Positions 11,239-21,655 of a DNA stretch of 64,000 nt are shown piece by piece. Position 1 is the first letter of the stretch, and the number at the start of each line of letters is the position of its first letter. The stretch is taken from positions 388,609-452,608 of the forward strand of contig NW_005197198.1 in the NCBI RefSeq assembly GCF_000372725.1. The letters run 5' to 3'. Source of the stretch: Emiliania huxleyi CCMP1516 (lineage: Eukaryota > Haptophyta > Isochrysidales > Noelaerhabdaceae). A program made the position numbers and the translations under genes. Below the pieces are notes generated by a model. It did not search any database, was not told where the DNA came from, and saw only the letters and a list, made by a program, of their open reading frames with translations.

Positions 11239-12096
11239 CTAGTAGCCCTTTCGAGGGAGGGCTCCGCGCCCGTCTTGTCCTGGCATATCAAAAAGGCGAA
11301 TGGGACAGGGGTTGAAGGGGTACTTTTGGTGTACCCGGCCGTTTGAGGTTTGTCGCGTTTCTCTACAAAACTGTGTCCAAGCCGAAGGCCCGAAGCGCAG
11401 GTCCGAGCTCGACATGCGACCAACGTGGTCCCGCACACCAGTGCTCGTGCTCGCACGTGCGGCCGCCTCTCCTGCTCGACTACTCGGGCTCTGCCTCTGC
11501 GCGCTCGCTGCGTCCGTGCCACTTCTTCGCTGCCTCTCGCCGCTGCTCCTGTCCTTGACTGCGCCTCGGGTCGAGGCGCCAGCAGCAGCGTCAATGGAGT
11601 GGCTGGTCCACACTGCAGCAGACGCCGCGGGCGGACGCGAGAAGGCAAACGCGACCGTGCCGATGAGCGCGAGCAGAAGCAGCGGGAGCGCGGGGCAGCA
11701 CGACGGGTCGGGCAAGACCTCGGCCCAGCGCCGCGCGTTGCCCGTGCCGCCGCCGCCGCCGCCATCGGCGTCGCCGACCACAGGCTCGTCGTCCGGCGCG
11801 GCATCGTCGTCGGCGGCAGGGGGTGGGGGGTCGGCGGGCACGTCCTCGTCGTAGCCGTCGTCATCGGGATCAGGAGTGGCGTATCGCGCGGGCGACATGC
11901 CGGCGAGCTCGTCGACCGTCGAGTAGGTGCCTGCGACCGAGCACGGGGGTGCGTGACGCTCGGACCGACGCATGGGACCGGCTCTTCCGCGCGTCGAGAG
12001 CGGCGACGCTTTCGAGGCGCGCGGCAGAGGCCCGCGGTGTGCTTCCGAGCGCGTCCGCGGCCGCGACGCGGCAGCGGGAGGTGCCCCGCCCACCAA
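11239..12096 (-). CDS. Putative single-pass membrane protein, function unknown
   Basis: The minus-strand frame contains an acidic, Pro-rich segment (YATPDPDDDGYDEDVPAD), then one strong hydrophobic helix (LPLLLLALIGTVAFAFS at about 11640-11690), then a Ser/Arg-rich tail ending IRLFDMPGQDG before TGA. The coding-like part probably begins at an acceptor near 11930 (gtcgcag before GTYSTVDELAG), so the nominal start at 12096 is unreliable and upstream exons are likely. It lies divergent from the gene starting at 12199. No family recognised. Confidence 0.4.
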   Translation of the reverse strand: MVGGAPPAAASRPRTRSEAHRGPLPRASKASPLSTRGRAGPMRRSERHAPPCSVAGTYSTVDELAGMSPARYATPDPDDDGYDEDVPADPPPPAADDDAAPDDEPVVGDADGGGGGGTGNARRWAEVLPDPSCCPALPLLLLALIGTVAFAFSRPPAASAAVWTSHSIDAAAGASTRGAVKDRSSGERQRRSGTDAASAQRQSPSSRAGEAAARASTSTGVRDHVGRMSSSDLRFGPSAWTQFCRETRQTSNGRVHQKYPFNPCPIRLFDMPGQDGRGALPRKGY

Positions 12097-12198
12097 GGCA
12101 GCCGGCCCGGCCGCTGCGGGGCCGTCGCGGGGGCGCAGGCGGGCGGGGCGACCTCAGATTTCGCGGCTGGCAGCGGGCGCCGCCAGCCGGGGAAAAGA

Positions 12199-13759
12199 AT
12201 GATGGCGTCCAAAGAAAAACCCGAGGCGAAAACCGCAAATGCTGCCGCTCCTGGTGAGCGCCAGCCCGCGCCGCGTGCAGGGCGTGTCCGGGGCGCCCTC
12301 CCCCCGAGTTCCCCCGCAAAATCCGGCCCGCGGTCGCGCGCGCGCCCCGTCCCGCTGCTTTGGAGGAGTCTGCAGCCCCCGGCGCGCCCGCACGGCGATT
12401 GCCGCCTCCACTCCAACCTCATCCACTCTCACTCTGACATTCTCTCCAGAGTCCTCGCGTCGAGCCCGTGGCGCCGGAGCGCGAGCCCCAAGCTCGGGAC
12501 ACAGCGGGACATTGACGATCTGCGATGCCTGTGCGTGCAGGTGATCACGCGGAGCACGGCGCCGGCGGTGGCACCCTTCCTGGTGCTCCAGGCGCGCTGC
12601 GCCCGCGCGTTTGCGACGCCCGTGTGTGCCCCTGCGCGCGCCCCGCTCGCCGCGCCGCCGCCGGGCCCGTGGGGGTCTCAGGTTTGCGCGTGTGTGCCGC
12701 AGATGTCACGACCGAGGAGCTCCAGTAGATCCTCCATAACGTGCAGGCCGAGCTTGAGCGGCGCGCGGCGCTGCAGCGCGGGGCGCCCGAATCGAAGCGG
12801 TGCGTGCCCGCCCTCGCCGTGGCCGCGCTCGCCCCGCCTTGGCGAGCTCTTGCCGCGCGCGCGCCGCAGGAACTCGATCTTGTGCGCCTCGGGCAAGGCG
12901 TTGCCCAGCGAGGCGGAGGTGCACGCATGGGCGCTGCTCGTGCTGCTACATGGCCGCGGCGCGGACGGCTCGTGGGTCGCCGTCCCGACGCTCGTCGACC
13001 AGTGGATGAACGTCGTGCTGCTGCAGTCGAGCCGCTACGAGCAGGCGCCCGCCCTGCTCTCCCACCGCCCCCTGAGCCGCCGCCGCGGCTGCTACACCTC
13101 GGCTATATCTCGGCTGTATCTCGGCTATATCTCGGCTCTATCTCGGCCTTGCTGCCTGAGCCGTGTGTGCGTGTTGTGCGCAGTTGCGCGAGCGATGGCA
13201 GCCTCCGACCGACGATCCGCAGTGGCGTAACTTGGCTCTCGCCAAGGGCCTCGTCCCGTCCTTGCTCAGTCAAGCCGCCGCTCGGGCGGCGGAGCCGCTC
13301 GCCCACACCACGCGCACGCTGGTGCAGCTCGAGGTCATCGACCACGACGTCGGGCAGACCGCGCTCTCGAACTATCTGAAGAACTGCCTCGCCAAGTCCA
13401 AGGGCATCTCGGGCCCGTCGTACAACCCGGCCAACGGCTCCCACACGCTACACCGGCACATCGCCGCGGCGGTGCCCGTCGCCTCGCTCCTGAAGGTGCT
13501 CTCGGCGCTGCACCGCACGCGGGAGGAGCCCGAGGCGGCGCCTTCGTACACCGAGCTGCAGGCGAGCGCCGACGCGTCGGCGGCCGCCGCGCGGCGACAT
13601 AGGGTGATGCGGCACGGCGGTAGATGGCCGAGGATGCAGACGGACCGTGGTATGTGTGTTGTGTATATGCTCATATCCGCGTTACCACAAAACGGAGGGG
13701 ATAGGATATATGATCCGCTTGAGCAGCAGGCACACACGACACACACGCCAAGCGCGTGA
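12199..13759 (+). CDS. Five-exon gene, unknown function
   Basis: Exons inferred by phase: 12199-12253, 12452-12540, 12729-12799, 12870-13044, 13184-13759. The total is 966 nt, giving 321 aa with an open frame throughout. Introns 1-3 are GT-AG and intron 4 is GC-AG. Intron 4 holds an array of ctcggctatat/ctcggctgtat units (13098-13148). Protein-like segments include ILHNVQAELERRAALQRG, LPSEAEVHAWALLVLLHGRG, VDQWMNVVLLQSSRYEQ and TLVQLEVIDHDVGQTALS, mostly helical. No domain recognised. The last part (after about 13605) is less convincing and may hide another intron. Confidence 0.6.
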
Positions 13760-15416
13760 AGTTGTCGCTCGGGTTGCCTGAACTAGATGACATTCCCATA
13801 TTCATTACTAGCGGCTAGTTTGTCACATCACGTGGATCGATGACCCGGAATATGCCGCAAGACACGGCGCTTTCAAAAAAGCCAATCCGATCTTGGACGC
13901 ATCCCTCGACGCGAGGAGAGCCATGCAGTCACCAGAATTGCTTGGACCTCTCCTGCAAGTAGAACGAAACATTCTTGGAGCTTCCCCAGCCGCTTGTGGC
14001 CGCATCTTATCCGTGGCGACGCGCTGTGCCACCGAGCCGTACTCGGCCGCGCCGCCGCGTCGAGGCACGGGTCCCCAACCAAGCAGCGACGCCGAAGCGT
14101 CGACCGATAGAGCGCCACGCCCAGCAGTATGGGCGTCGACCGCTCTCTCGAGCGGCCGCGTGGCAGTGCGTGGCGCGGGCGTCACAGGCGGCAAGCGTGG
14201 AGCCGCTGGAAGAGCCGGTGCGAGCCGTGGACGGCAGCCGCTCCCCACGTCGCCGAGAGAGGCTGCGGGGGAGAGGGTTCAGGAGGCCACAGGAGGCGCC
14301 GGGAGGCTCGGGAGGCGCTAAAAAGTGGCCCGGGCGCCTCGTGCTACCCGTCTGGTGGGGCCAGGTGGGCTCAGGAATTAATCCAGGATTTTAAGGTGAT
14401 CCACTACACCTGACCGAGAATTGGATGGCGAGATCGCGGCGAGATCGACCAGTCGCGGCCCAGGTCGGCGCCATGCACTGGCGGGCTGCACAGCGCGCTA
14501 GATTACGCGGAGGACGTGCGCTTACCACCGGGTGGGATTACCAGGCTCGCCTGGGCTCGCTGAGGGTCGATCGCGGCGCGACCCGTTTTCGGCTGTTTTC
14601 CTCGCGAATCTGGGGTGCGCGCCGGGAGCTGCAGCGCCAGCGTTTCGCGGACCTGTGCAGCCTCCGGGCACTGGGAACTTCTCCCAGGCTCGGGCAATGC
14701 GGACATGTGCCAGCGGGGGCGCGGAGGTGGTTTACATGCGGATGCGGCACGATCTTCGAGCCGAACCGACGATACAGGAGGCTCCAGAGGCGCCGTAATC
14801 GACAGTTGGCCGTCACCCAACTCCTCGCCCGCCGTGACTGTGGGTGTCTCCTGATTGCCCACGCTCGTGGCGGAGCTCGGGGTACCACTTTGGGCCACGG
14901 GACAAGCCCTGGGGAGTCACTGTAGCTCGCGCGGGGCTGAGAAGCGCCCATTCCCGCGAAAAATCGAGATTTGGCGAGATATAGGGGGCGGTTCTCATTA
15001 TTTTCGGTGGCCCCAAAGCTACCCAATCACTCGCCCACCTCCCCCGAGCAGTCTAGTCCAAAAAAAACCGCGCCCCGATCAAGTTACGTTTTCAGTGTTT
15101 GCCCCTACTCTCGCGGGCTGCGGAACCGGCCCCAGAGGGGGACGGTCCGGGCGAGTGTGGCAGCTCCTGCGCTAGTATGGGCAGCCTCTATCATAGCACT
15201 ACTGATCCTGGTCATTAGAGCTGCCAGGGATAGCGTCAGGAGCCGGTAGGAGTCAAAACCCCTCATATTTGAGACATCGTGTCCCATATACTCGCACAAC
15301 GAGCCATCTGTAGCTTTAGGGTCTAGCGCTTGTGAAGCCCTCCCACCCTATCCGGATCTTGGCCTCTCCCGACTCGGTCGCACTCCTATATCAGCCACGC
15401 CCCCCTCGCCCCCCTC
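13760..15416. other. Intergenic, nothing convincing
   Basis: Frames here are Arg/Gly-rich and lack third-position bias. The 3' end (15310-15416) is the downstream flank of the RCC1 gene and is repeated at 17008-17123. The 20-base motif at 15280-15299 is the inverse of that at 7934-7953. Confidence 0.5.
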
Positions 15417-16871
15417 TCACTCCTGCGACCACACCTCGATCTTCTTGGGCAGCAGCTGGTCCGACAGGTCCTCTCCGTGGCCTAGGCAGCCGCTCTCGCC
15501 CTTGCCCCAGGTGAAGATAGCGCCGTCGCCGGTGCGGGCGATGCTGTGGTGGCCTCCAGCCGACACAGCGATGATGCGCTGCCCAGCAAAGGCCTCGAGC
15601 TTCTTCGGCAGCAGCTGGTTCTGCCCCAGCTGGCCATCGCCTCCCCAGCCCCAGCTCCAGACAGCGCCGTCAGCGGTGCGGGCGAGGTTGTGGTCGCCTC
15701 CAGCCGACACAGCGAGGACGCGCTGCCCAGCAAAGGCTTCGATCTTCTTGGGCAGTAGCTGGTTCTGCTGGTCGCCGTGGCCCAGCTGGCCATCGCCTCC
15801 CCAGCCCCAGCTCCAGACGGCGCCGCTGCTGGTGATGGCGAGGCTGTGCAGACCTCCCGCTGACACAGCGACGACGCGCTGGCCAGCCAGAGCCTCGATC
15901 TTCTTCGGCAGCAGCTGGCGCTGCTGGTCGCCGTGGCCCAGCTGGCCATCATATCCAAAGCCCCAGCTGCAGACAGCGCCATCGGCGGTGATGGCGATGC
16001 TGTGGTACCACCCTGCTGACACGGCGACGACGCGCTGGCCAGCAAAGGCCTCGACCTTCTTGGGCAGCAGCTGGTTCTGCTGGTTGCCGTGGCCCAGCTG
16101 GCCAAAGAATCCACGGCCCCAGCTCCAGAGGGCGTCGTCGGCGGTGAGGGCCATGCTGTGAGACATTCCAGCCGACACAGCGACGACGCGCTGGCCAGCA
16201 AAGGCCTCGATATTCTTGGGCTGCCACTGGTCCTCCTCGTCGCCGTGTCCCAGCTTGCCGTCCTCGCCGCTGCCCCAGGACCAAAGGGCGCCGTTCGCGG
16301 AGAGAGCGAGGCTGAAGTATCGTGACGCCGCCACACCAATCGCGCGCTCGCCTCCGCCCAGCGGGGAAGGGAGACGGGTCGGCGTCTTCAGCTGCAGCAC
16401 GCCCTCGCCATGGCCGAGAAGGCCTGCAATTTCCTCCTCCTCGTCCTCCCCGTCCTCCTCGTCCTCCTCGCCCTCCTCGCCCGCCGCTGCCGCGCCGCAC
16501 GACGAGAGCCGCCCCTCGCCGTCGATGAAGACGCTGTGCCGTGCGCCCGCCGCCAGCCTCGCCGGCGGGTTGGACTCGCGCAGCAGCGCAGAAAGGCACA
16601 GCCACCGCACGGCGCAGCTCTCACCCTCCGGCTGCGCCGGCAGCTCGAAGCCGCGCTCTCGCGCCCACAAGCGGATGGCCTCCAGCGCAAGCGAGGCGTG
16701 GAAGAGCAGCGAGACGGCCGCGACGCGAGCGATGTCGGCGGGGTCGCAGCGAGAGAAGGCGCGCACGAGGAGGTCCGTGGGGAGGTCGAGGAGGGCGATG
16801 GGCGGCGGCGTGCCTGGCGAGGGAGCGGCGGCGGAGGCGAGGCGGCGCGAGCGGCGCCGCGAGGCAGACAT
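15417..16871 (-). CDS. F-box-like / RCC1-repeat protein, copy 1
   Basis: Intronless. The start is taken at the second Met (MSASRRRSRRL, 16871), because the tandem copy has the homologous Met and the residues upstream differ; an upstream Met at 16904 exists. An F-box-like helix pair (LLDLPTDLLVRAFSRCDPAD) is followed by an acidic low-complexity loop (16430-16490) and then about seven RCC1-type blades, each with the pattern WSWG-G--GQLGHG then RVVAVSAG-HS-A-T-DGA. RCC1 propellers bind proteins or chromatin; an F-box head suggests substrate recruitment to an SCF ubiquitin ligase. Penultimate blade: the HGDQQ spacer is missing (GDGQLGQNQLLPKK). It lies next to a near-identical paralogue. Confidence 0.85.
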   Translation of the reverse strand: MSASRRRSRRLASAAAPSPGTPPPIALLDLPTDLLVRAFSRCDPADIARVAAVSLLFHASLALEAIRLWARERGFELPAQPEGESCAVRWLCLSALLRESNPPARLAAGARHSVFIDGEGRLSSCGAAAAGEEGEEDEEDGEDEEEEIAGLLGHGEGVLQLKTPTRLPSPLGGGERAIGVAASRYFSLALSANGALWSWGSGEDGKLGHGDEEDQWQPKNIEAFAGQRVVAVSAGMSHSMALTADDALWSWGRGFFGQLGHGNQQNQLLPKKVEAFAGQRVVAVSAGWYHSIAITADGAVCSWGFGYDGQLGHGDQQRQLLPKKIEALAGQRVVAVSAGGLHSLAITSSGAVWSWGWGGDGQLGHGDQQNQLLPKKIEAFAGQRVLAVSAGGDHNLARTADGAVWSWGWGGDGQLGQNQLLPKKLEAFAGQRIIAVSAGGHHSIARTGDGAIFTWGKGESGCLGHGEDLSDQLLPKKIEVWSQE

Positions 16872-17123
16872 CGCGAGGAAAAGAAAAACGTGCGCGTGCG
16901 GCACCGGACTGGCTCCTCCCCTCCCTCCCTCTTCTCTTTTCTTTCTGGCTTCGCCGCAGAAAAAGAAGTATAGGGCGCCTCAGATCGGCAGCTCCCCAGC
17001 CTCCAAAGTATCTGTAGCTCTGGGACTAGCGCTTCCGCTTGGCCAGCCCTCCCACCCTATCCGGATCTTGGCCTCTCCCGTTTCGGTCGTACTCCTATCA
17101 GCCACGCGCCCCTCGCCCCCCTC

Positions 17124-18572
17124 TCACTCCTGCGACCACACCTCGAGCTTCTTGGGCAGCAGCTGGTTCGACAGGTCCTCTCCGTGGCCTAAGCGGCCGA
17201 GTCCGCCAGCGCCCCAGCTCCAGACGGCGCCGTCGGCGGTGATGGCGAGGCTATGCACGCCTGCAGCCGACAGAGCGACGACGCGCTGGCCAGCCAAGGC
17301 ATCGACCTTCTTGGGCTGCCACTGGGCCTGCTCGTCGCCGTGGCCCAGCTTGCCTGCGGCTCCACGGCCCCAGCTCCAGACGGCACCGTCGGCGGTGAGG
17401 GCGAGACTGTGGCCGCCTCCAGCCGATACAGCGACGACACATTGGTCAGCAAAGGCCTCGATCTTCTTGGGCAGCAGCTGGCGCTGCTGGTCGCCGTGGC
17501 CCAGCTGGCCAAAGTGTCCATCGCCCCAGCTCCAGATGGCGCCGTCGGCAGCGACGGCGATGCTGTGGTGTGCTCCAGCCGACACAGCGACGACGCGCTG
17601 TCCAGCAAAGGCTTCGATCTTCTTGGGCAGCAGCTGGCGCTGCTGGTCGCCGTGGCCCAGCTTGCCCCAGGCTCCCTGGCCCCAGCTCCAGACAGCGCCG
17701 TCGGCGGTGAGGGCGAGGCTGTGCCCGGATCCAGCCGACAGAGCGACGACGCGCTGGTCAGCAAAGGCCTCGATCTTCTTTGGCAGCAGCTGGTTCTGCG
17801 TGTTGCCGTGGCCCAAACTGCCAAGGCCTCCATAGCCCCAACTCCAGACGGCGCCGTCGGCGGTGAGGGCCATGCTGTGGTAAGCTCCAGCCGACACGGC
17901 GACGACGCGCTGGTCAGCAAAGGCCTCGATCTTCTTGGGCTGCCACTGGTCCTCCTTGTCGCCGTGGCCCAGCTTGCCGTCCCCGCCGCCGCCCCAGGAC
18001 CAAACGGCGCCGTTCGCGGAGAGAGCGAGGCTGAAGAAATATGACGCCGCCACACCAATCGCGCGCTCGCCTCCGCCCAGCGGGGAAGGGAGACGGGTCG
18101 GCGTCTTCAGCTGCAGCACGCCCTCGCCGTGGCCGAGAAGGCCTGGAAACTCCTCCTCTTCCTCCTCCTCGTCCTCCTCGCCCGCCGCTGCCGCGCCGCA
18201 CGACGAGAGCCGCCCCTCGCCGTCGATGAAGACGCTGTGCCGTGCGCCCGCCGCAGCCCTCGCCGGCGGGTTGGCCTCGCGCAGCAGCGCAGAAAGGCAC
18301 AGCCACCGCACGGCGCAGCTCTCACCCTCCGGCTGCGCCGGCAGCTCGAAGCCGCGCTCTCGCGCCCACAAGCGGATGGCCTCCAGCGCAAGCGAGGCGT
18401 GGAAGAGCAGCGAGACGGCCGCGGCGCGAGCGATGTCGGCGGGGTCGCAGCGAGAGATGGCGCGCACGAGGAGGTCCGTGGGGAGGTCGAGGAGGCGGGC
18501 GGGCGGCGGCGTGCTTGGCGAGGGAGCGGCTGCGGAGGCGAGGCGGCGCGAGCGGCGCCGCGGGGCAGACAT
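17124..18572 (-). CDS. F-box-like / RCC1-repeat protein, copy 2
   Basis: Same architecture and orientation as the downstream copy: MSAPRRRSRRL start at 18572, F-box-like segment (LPTDLLVRAISRCDPAD), a shorter acidic loop than copy 1, then about seven RCC1 blades with full GHGDQQ spacers, ending EVWSQE like copy 1. Identity between the two is very high, including the segment 3' of the stop codon (ccctcccaccctatccggat), so the duplication unit of about 1.7 kb included the downstream flank. Blades also resemble each other closely at DNA level, so gene conversion or slippage between blades is likely. Confidence 0.85.
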   Translation of the reverse strand: MSAPRRRSRRLASAAAPSPSTPPPARLLDLPTDLLVRAISRCDPADIARAAAVSLLFHASLALEAIRLWARERGFELPAQPEGESCAVRWLCLSALLREANPPARAAAGARHSVFIDGEGRLSSCGAAAAGEEDEEEEEEEFPGLLGHGEGVLQLKTPTRLPSPLGGGERAIGVAASYFFSLALSANGAVWSWGGGGDGKLGHGDKEDQWQPKKIEAFADQRVVAVSAGAYHSMALTADGAVWSWGYGGLGSLGHGNTQNQLLPKKIEAFADQRVVALSAGSGHSLALTADGAVWSWGQGAWGKLGHGDQQRQLLPKKIEAFAGQRVVAVSAGAHHSIAVAADGAIWSWGDGHFGQLGHGDQQRQLLPKKIEAFADQCVVAVSAGGGHSLALTADGAVWSWGRGAAGKLGHGDEQAQWQPKKVDALAGQRVVALSAAGVHSLAITADGAVWSWGAGGLGRLGHGEDLSNQLLPKKLEVWSQE

Positions 18573-19066
18573 CGCGAGAAAAGAATTTTTTGCGCGCATT
18601 TATTTATTAGCGTTCTATCGACGGGGCACGGGAGTTGAGAGAGGGCACAAGTGCTCGAAGAGAGAGTGGACCTGAGCAATAATATGACTGGGTGGCAAAT
18701 GATAGCAGTGGGCGTCAGAAGACTCGTCCTTGCTCGAGGAGAGCTCGATAGACTCGAGGGGCCAGGATATGCAGCGAGGAGGGCGGAGCTGCGCCGAAAG
18801 GCGCAAGAAGCCGCGAGAACAAGGGACCGGCAGGCGGCGGCGGCGTCGCAGAACGAGGCAGAGGAGAGCGACGCGACAGAAGAAGAAGCGACATGGGAAA
18901 GAACGACGAGAAGGGGGCGACCGCATCGCGAGAAAAAGAATTGGCCGCAAGCGCGCGGGGCCTGAAAAGAATTCTTAAGATACAAGCCTCTCTCACAGCA
19001 CACTGGCACGACAAGGGCGCGGACTGGCGCGGACTGGCACACACACCGGCTCACCACCGGAGCCGC
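18573..19066. other. Intergenic with dispersed ~70-bp element
   Basis: Contains an open plus-strand frame (18651-18965, 104 aa, Arg/Glu-rich helical) that I would not call a gene. At 18968-19075 lies a copy of a dispersed element: ctctctcacagcacac-ggc-cgaca then caccaccggagccgcctaag. The same two pieces occur in order at 56970-57050. Confidence 0.5.
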
Positions 19067-21030
19067 CTAAGCGACTCCGTTAAGAACGGCAATGCATTCC
19101 GCACCGTGCACAATGCCGCTCTCCCCGCACGCTAGCTCGTTCACCGTCTGCCACGCCACGGCGGTGTGGAGGACGACAGACAAGCGCTGCATCTGCAGCC
19201 CGTGCCAGTTCTTGGTGGTCCATGTGACCTCGTCCAGGTGCTGAGCGTGCGAAAGTTTGTTGCTTAGCTGGTTCGCCGCCTCCCTCAGGGTGCTGCGAAC
19301 CTCCTTTCCAAAGCCTCCGAAAGCCTCAAAATCAAACAAACGTAGATCGCAATCCTGCTCCCGCGCAAAGCGGTAATCGCCAGGCAGCTGCTGGAGCTTT
19401 CCCTTGGGGGCATCCTCCTCCTCCCCCTCCTCCCCCTCCTCCTCGGCCTCCTCCTCCTCCCCCGCCACCGCCGCTGCCGTCGCTCCCGACGGAGACCACT
19501 TGCCGCGCCCTTTGACCAACTTGAGCAGCCCGGTCTCCGTGTTGCCAAAACGTACATAGGCCCCCTTCCAGCCGAGCTCTCCGTCGCCGGCCGCGTCCTT
19601 GCCCTGGCTCGCAAGCGAGCTCGTGAGCTTCAAATCGGCAACAAGGCGCCTGTGCCCCCTGCCGATGTTTGCCGCCGCCACGTCAGGTTGTTTTGGATTA
19701 CTGTAACTGAGGTGTGCAGTCGGCTCCATCTCGATGATCATGCCCCACGCCGAGCGGAGGCATTTGATCAAACGTTTGAGTAGGAATTTGTGTCGTGTAG
19801 CATGCTTTGACCGAGGGTTAACCATCGCGGCGTCGCCAAGGACGTCGTGTAGCTGGCCGCTGGGTGCCCTCTTGCCTGCCTCCACCGCCTGGCAGGCGAC
19901 ATCAAGGGGGAGCCCAAGGCGGCGCTGAACGGTGACGCGCATCGCCCAGGACTCCATCTTCATATCATCACGCATGGGGATGGCGTTGAGGAAGGCGCCG
20001 GCCCCTGGTTGGCTGACGGCGACAAAACGGATCGCCTCTCGCCCCAGCATTTGTGGTTCTTGCGTCTTCCGACCTTGTTGCCTTTGGAGGGCGCCTTGCG
20101 GCCGCCACTGCGAAGCGCCTCGTTGGTAAGCTCCTTGGCAAGGTCGAGCCAGTTAGCGTGGTGCACGCCAGAGGTGTACCGCCGCTGCGCTTGGTGCAGG
20201 CACTCGTGGGTGGACGAGAACTGGGCCAGGGGAAGCAGCTCCGCAGCCGGCGTCAGCCCGTGCGGAAAGAAGCGGAACCTCGGCTCCGCTTCGCCTCGTT
20301 GGTCGCAGTGCCCGGGCTCACCACCTCCCGGCACACGACCTGCGTCCGCCAGCTCCGCTGGCACTTGTCGGTGAGGTCGTGGTTGCTGACGAGCTGCGTG
20401 TGGGTGTGCGCCTCTCGCAGCTCGTCGAAACACTCTCCGGGCGCGGTCGAGACGTCGAGATCGGCGAAGGGCCTGTGTAGCTCGCGGATCGGCCGCGTGA
20501 CGAGAGCCCACGTACCAACCCACGCCGCGCCGCGAATGTCCTCGGCGCTAGTCAAGCCCATGCCGCCCATATTGACTGGCAGACGCGCCTGCTTGAGCGC
20601 CCGCACCCACCGGTCATCATCGCGCCCGACTCGCGCGCCGCCGACAAGCTCGTACAGGCTGTCTGCAATCAGCCTGTCGTGCTCCTTTGCCGCCGCCAGG
20701 GTGACGCTGGGAGGCATCGTGCGGAGGAAGAAGGTGAGCGTGGTATTCATGCAGAAACGGATCAGCACCTGTGAGAGCTGCTGCGCCGTCCGGACCTTCT
20801 TGGAGTCGCGCAGGGCGAGAATGCCCGGAAGCGGCTCCAAGGCCTTGCGGACCCGCTTGACCAGTTTGTCGCGGCACCACGCAGAACCGCCAAGGAAGGC
20901 GCCGAGGACGCGGATGCCCGGAAGCGTGCCGCCCTCGTAGGAGCCGTGGGGCGGGGCGTCCGGCGTGCCCTTGACGTCCACCCGATGGCGCACCGAATCG
21001 AGCGAGCGAGGGTCCGGCGCCCAAATCAGC
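19067..21030 (-). mobile_element. Degenerate non-LTR (LINE-type) retroelement, 3' part
   Basis: On the minus strand three overlapping open pieces form one former protein. The first (about 21000-20255) has LPGIRVLGAFLGG and LPVNMGGMGLTSAEDIRGAA, the region after the reverse-transcriptase palm. Next comes HGLTPAAELLPLAQFSS (about 20275-20050). The third (20050-19067) has VQRRLGLPLD, LGDAAMVNPRSKHATRH and FEAFGGFGKEV, the C-terminal region common in algal LINEs. Frame changes near 20265 and 20045 and loss of the upstream palm mean it is dead. An acidic low-complexity insertion is at about 19400-19470. It stops at a TAA at the 19067 end; no poly(A) tail or target duplication is recognised. Confidence 0.8.
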
Positions 21031-21035
21031 ACTGC

Positions 21036-21340
21036 TCGCGCAATCCTAGCAACATGCCTCCGATTGCGAGCAGTAGTGCTCGCAATCCTACATCTTGTAG
21101 GACTATGAGCGGCGGCGCTCACAATCGTACCCAAGATCCGAGGATTGCTAGCAGGCGCACAGAGGGCGCTCCCAATCACCTTCCTTGCTTGGGAGCGGAG
21201 CTGCTCTTAGTCCTAGAAGATGTAGGATTGCGAGCGTGGGTGCTCACAATCGCACAGAGATGCTACGATTGCGAGGAGTGCTGCTCACAATCCTTCGACT
21301 TCTAGGATTGAGAGCGAGGCTGCTCTCAATCCTAGCCTAG
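21036..21340. repeat. Array of about seven imperfect hairpins
   Basis: Successive palindromes of about 30 bp share a stem like ggattgcgagc...gctcgcaatcc: at about 21060-21092, 21100-21131, 21141-21176, 21188-21221, 21223-21254, 21263-21295 and 21303-21336. Stem sequences drift, but both arms change together in several units (gattgcgag/ctcgcaatc, gattgagag/ctctcaatc). It abuts the retroelement remnant on its former 5' side. Not coding. Confidence 0.75.
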
Positions 21341-21357
21341 TAGAAAAGAAGGTTCAC

Positions 21358-21655
21358 CCCCGCTGGGTGCGCTTCATAGGATCATAGCTCCCCGGCCCTG
21401 GGTGTGAGGTTGCCGACTGCACTCCGAGTGCTCCAAGATCCGAGATCGGTTGTGTCTTTGTTTGTGAAAAGATAGATCTCGATGTGTCAGTGTGTGTGCT
21501 GAGAGGACTCTCCGACTTTGGAGTTTGGTTAGAGGTACGGTCGCGGGAAAAGGAGCTGCATTTTCCTACTCGAAAATAAATGGGAGCCTCTCCACCTCGT
21601 AGTTAAAATGTACTCGGGGGCACAGGACGCCCCCCCCCCCCCCCCTCTCATGCGA
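21358..21655. repeat. Composite dispersed repeat (two modules)
   Basis: The first module (21358-21440) is a diverged relative of the 172-bp unit at 4444-4787. The second (21537-21655) is a near-identical copy of 1-118, ending with a C run next to the stop codon of the beta-helix gene. Between them is tttgtttgtg and TG-rich DNA, as also seen before the 172-bp unit at 4338-4402. The modules therefore travel together but in different order at the two loci. Confidence 0.75.

Larger units (their letters stand above)
15310..18572. repeat. Direct tandem duplication of a gene plus its 3' flank
   Basis: Unit 1 is roughly 15310-16871 and unit 2 roughly 17008-18572. Shared landmarks are tgtagct-t-gg--ctagcgctt, ccctcccaccctatccggat, the stop region and the whole RCC1 coding region. 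Upstream flanks differ (16872-17007 against 18573 onward), which marks the breakpoint near the start codon. Confidence 0.8.

Noticed and set aside
11350..13230. 626-codon continuous plus-strand frame
   Set aside because: It runs through inferred introns and intergenic DNA; only the piece at 12870-13044 within it behaves as an exon.
14425..14925. 166-codon open frame in the 14-kb gap
   Set aside because: Arg-rich with no third-position bias and no recognisable motif.
18651..18965. 104-codon plus-strand frame encoding a charged helix
   Set aside because: Composition can be explained by A/G-rich DNA; no splice partners, homologous motif or conserved start were seen.
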